Source: Antedon bifida
Taxonomy: Eukaryota > Echinodermata > Crinoidea > Comatulida > Antedonidae
Reading direction: 5' to 3'
Length of the DNA: 64,000 nucleotides
NCBI GenBank assembly: GCA_963402885.1
Contig: OY727102.1
Coordinates: forward strand, 18,104,001-18,168,000
Shown here: in pieces, positions 63,321-64,000 of the stretch
How the letters are laid out: each line of letters starts with the position of its first letter
Numbering within the stretch: position 1 is the first letter of the stretch
Program-made: the position numbers and the translations under genes
Notes under the pieces: model-generated
Database searches by the model: none
Told to the model about the DNA's origin: nothing
Seen by the model: the letters and a program-made list of their open reading frames with translations, nothing else

Positions 63321-64000
63321 AGTTACAGTACTAGGATATTTTTCATTACGAGTTCAATATGAAGCCTTGTTTTTTTGTTGCAGCGACAATTTTGTGTTGT
63401 TGGTTTCTGACAGTAATTATCAGTTTGGCTTGGATGTAATCTCTAACCATTAATGGATAAATTATAATTTAATTCCTTTCCTTTATTAAAAAACATTTAA
63501 ATTGTCAATTATCCCAGGCATTACTAGTAGTATATAGGTATAATAGTCATTAACATTCAATTCCAAATGCTCTGGTTATCAAAATGCATTTTTATAGAAT
63601 ATATTATAGAAATAATTTTGTACTGTACATTTTATGAAAATATTAGTTGATACAGTATGTTTTCTTTGAAAGAGTACTGTATTAGCAAGTTAATTAGAAA
63701 GTGTTACCATCTAAAATGTTACTGTAGTACTGTAATTAATTATTGTAGTCTAGTGGGATCTCTTGTTAATTAAACATCTACAGTAGGAAGATGAGTAACA
63801 TGCACTCCTTGCCGTTAATTATTATCTAAAATATTCAATAATGTATTAAAGTTCCATAGATGATAAAGTTATATGTACACTGGATTGTAACCCTGTTGTA
63901 GGTTTAAATTGTAACTCAAAGTCAACTGTGTCTTTTATATTATCTAACATATTTTTGAAGTTTGCTTTTGAATAAGCTTTTCTAAAAGATAGTCGTTTAT

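Larger units (their letters stand above)
58713..64000 (+). other. Tropomyosin intron after exon 3, to window end
   Basis: No further tropomyosin exon was found. Besides the listed MITEs and the CA-rich minisatellite, the stretch is AT-rich with many short words of the type TACTGTA and ACAGTA. Open frames near 59492-59680 and 61618-61830 show no coding signs. Confidence 0.55.

Noticed and set aside
63000-63453. Open frames rich in His, Thr and Pro
   Set aside because: By-product of the CA-rich minisatellite, open on both strands.

Overview
This is a 64 kb piece of an intron-rich, AT-rich animal genome. All four genes are ordinary metazoan nuclear genes. The gene set, the intron density and the many 'taggcct'-type words point to a marine deuterostome, probably an echinoderm or a close relative, but that placement is tentative. 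I saw no bacterial, viral or retroelement coding sequence.

Layout. (1) 2096-8755, + strand: the 3' part of a PIAS-family SUMO E3 ligase, with SP-RING, SUMO-interacting motif and C-terminus; the SAP and PINIT exons lie before the window. One exon can either splice on to the conserved PIAS tail or read through to a repeat-rich alternative C-terminus ending at 5125. (2) 8756-14004: a convergent intergenic stretch with MITEs only. (3) 14005-20884, - strand: complete AGGF1 (coiled coil, OCRE, FHA and G-patch domains), 11 coding exons, 810 codons in frame. (4) 20885-21480: a head-to-head promoter region of about 0.6 kb. (5) 21481-36777, + strand: complete ZFR (three zinc fingers and a DZF domain), 20 coding exons, 1010 codons. 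(6) 36778-43790: intergenic, with minisatellites and MITEs. (7) 43791 to the window end, + strand: the 5' half of a tropomyosin gene with two alternative first exons (1a, 1b), exon 2, an exon-2-like paralogue (2') and exon 3; the rest lies past the window.

Functional links: AGGF1 and ZFR are both nuclear, RNA- or spliceosome-linked proteins that share a divergent promoter region, and PIAS is a nuclear SUMO ligase. Tropomyosin is the actin-filament gene of the set.

The most striking non-genic content is a set of short palindromic DNA elements (MITEs). Family A (TIR starting AGCTCTGTCTACACTATCAA) has about 20 full or partial copies here. Its copies carry up to three consensus CArG boxes (SRF-type sites, CC(A/T)6GG), and several lie in or near the tropomyosin gene. 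One copy has inserted inside the 5' splice site of an AGGF1 intron, and its end appears to rebuild the donor. Family B carries facing CCAAT boxes. Several minisatellites and a 36-bp perfect palindrome complete the picture. Exon borders were read by eye from splice consensus, reading-frame phase and remembered family sequences; no search was run.
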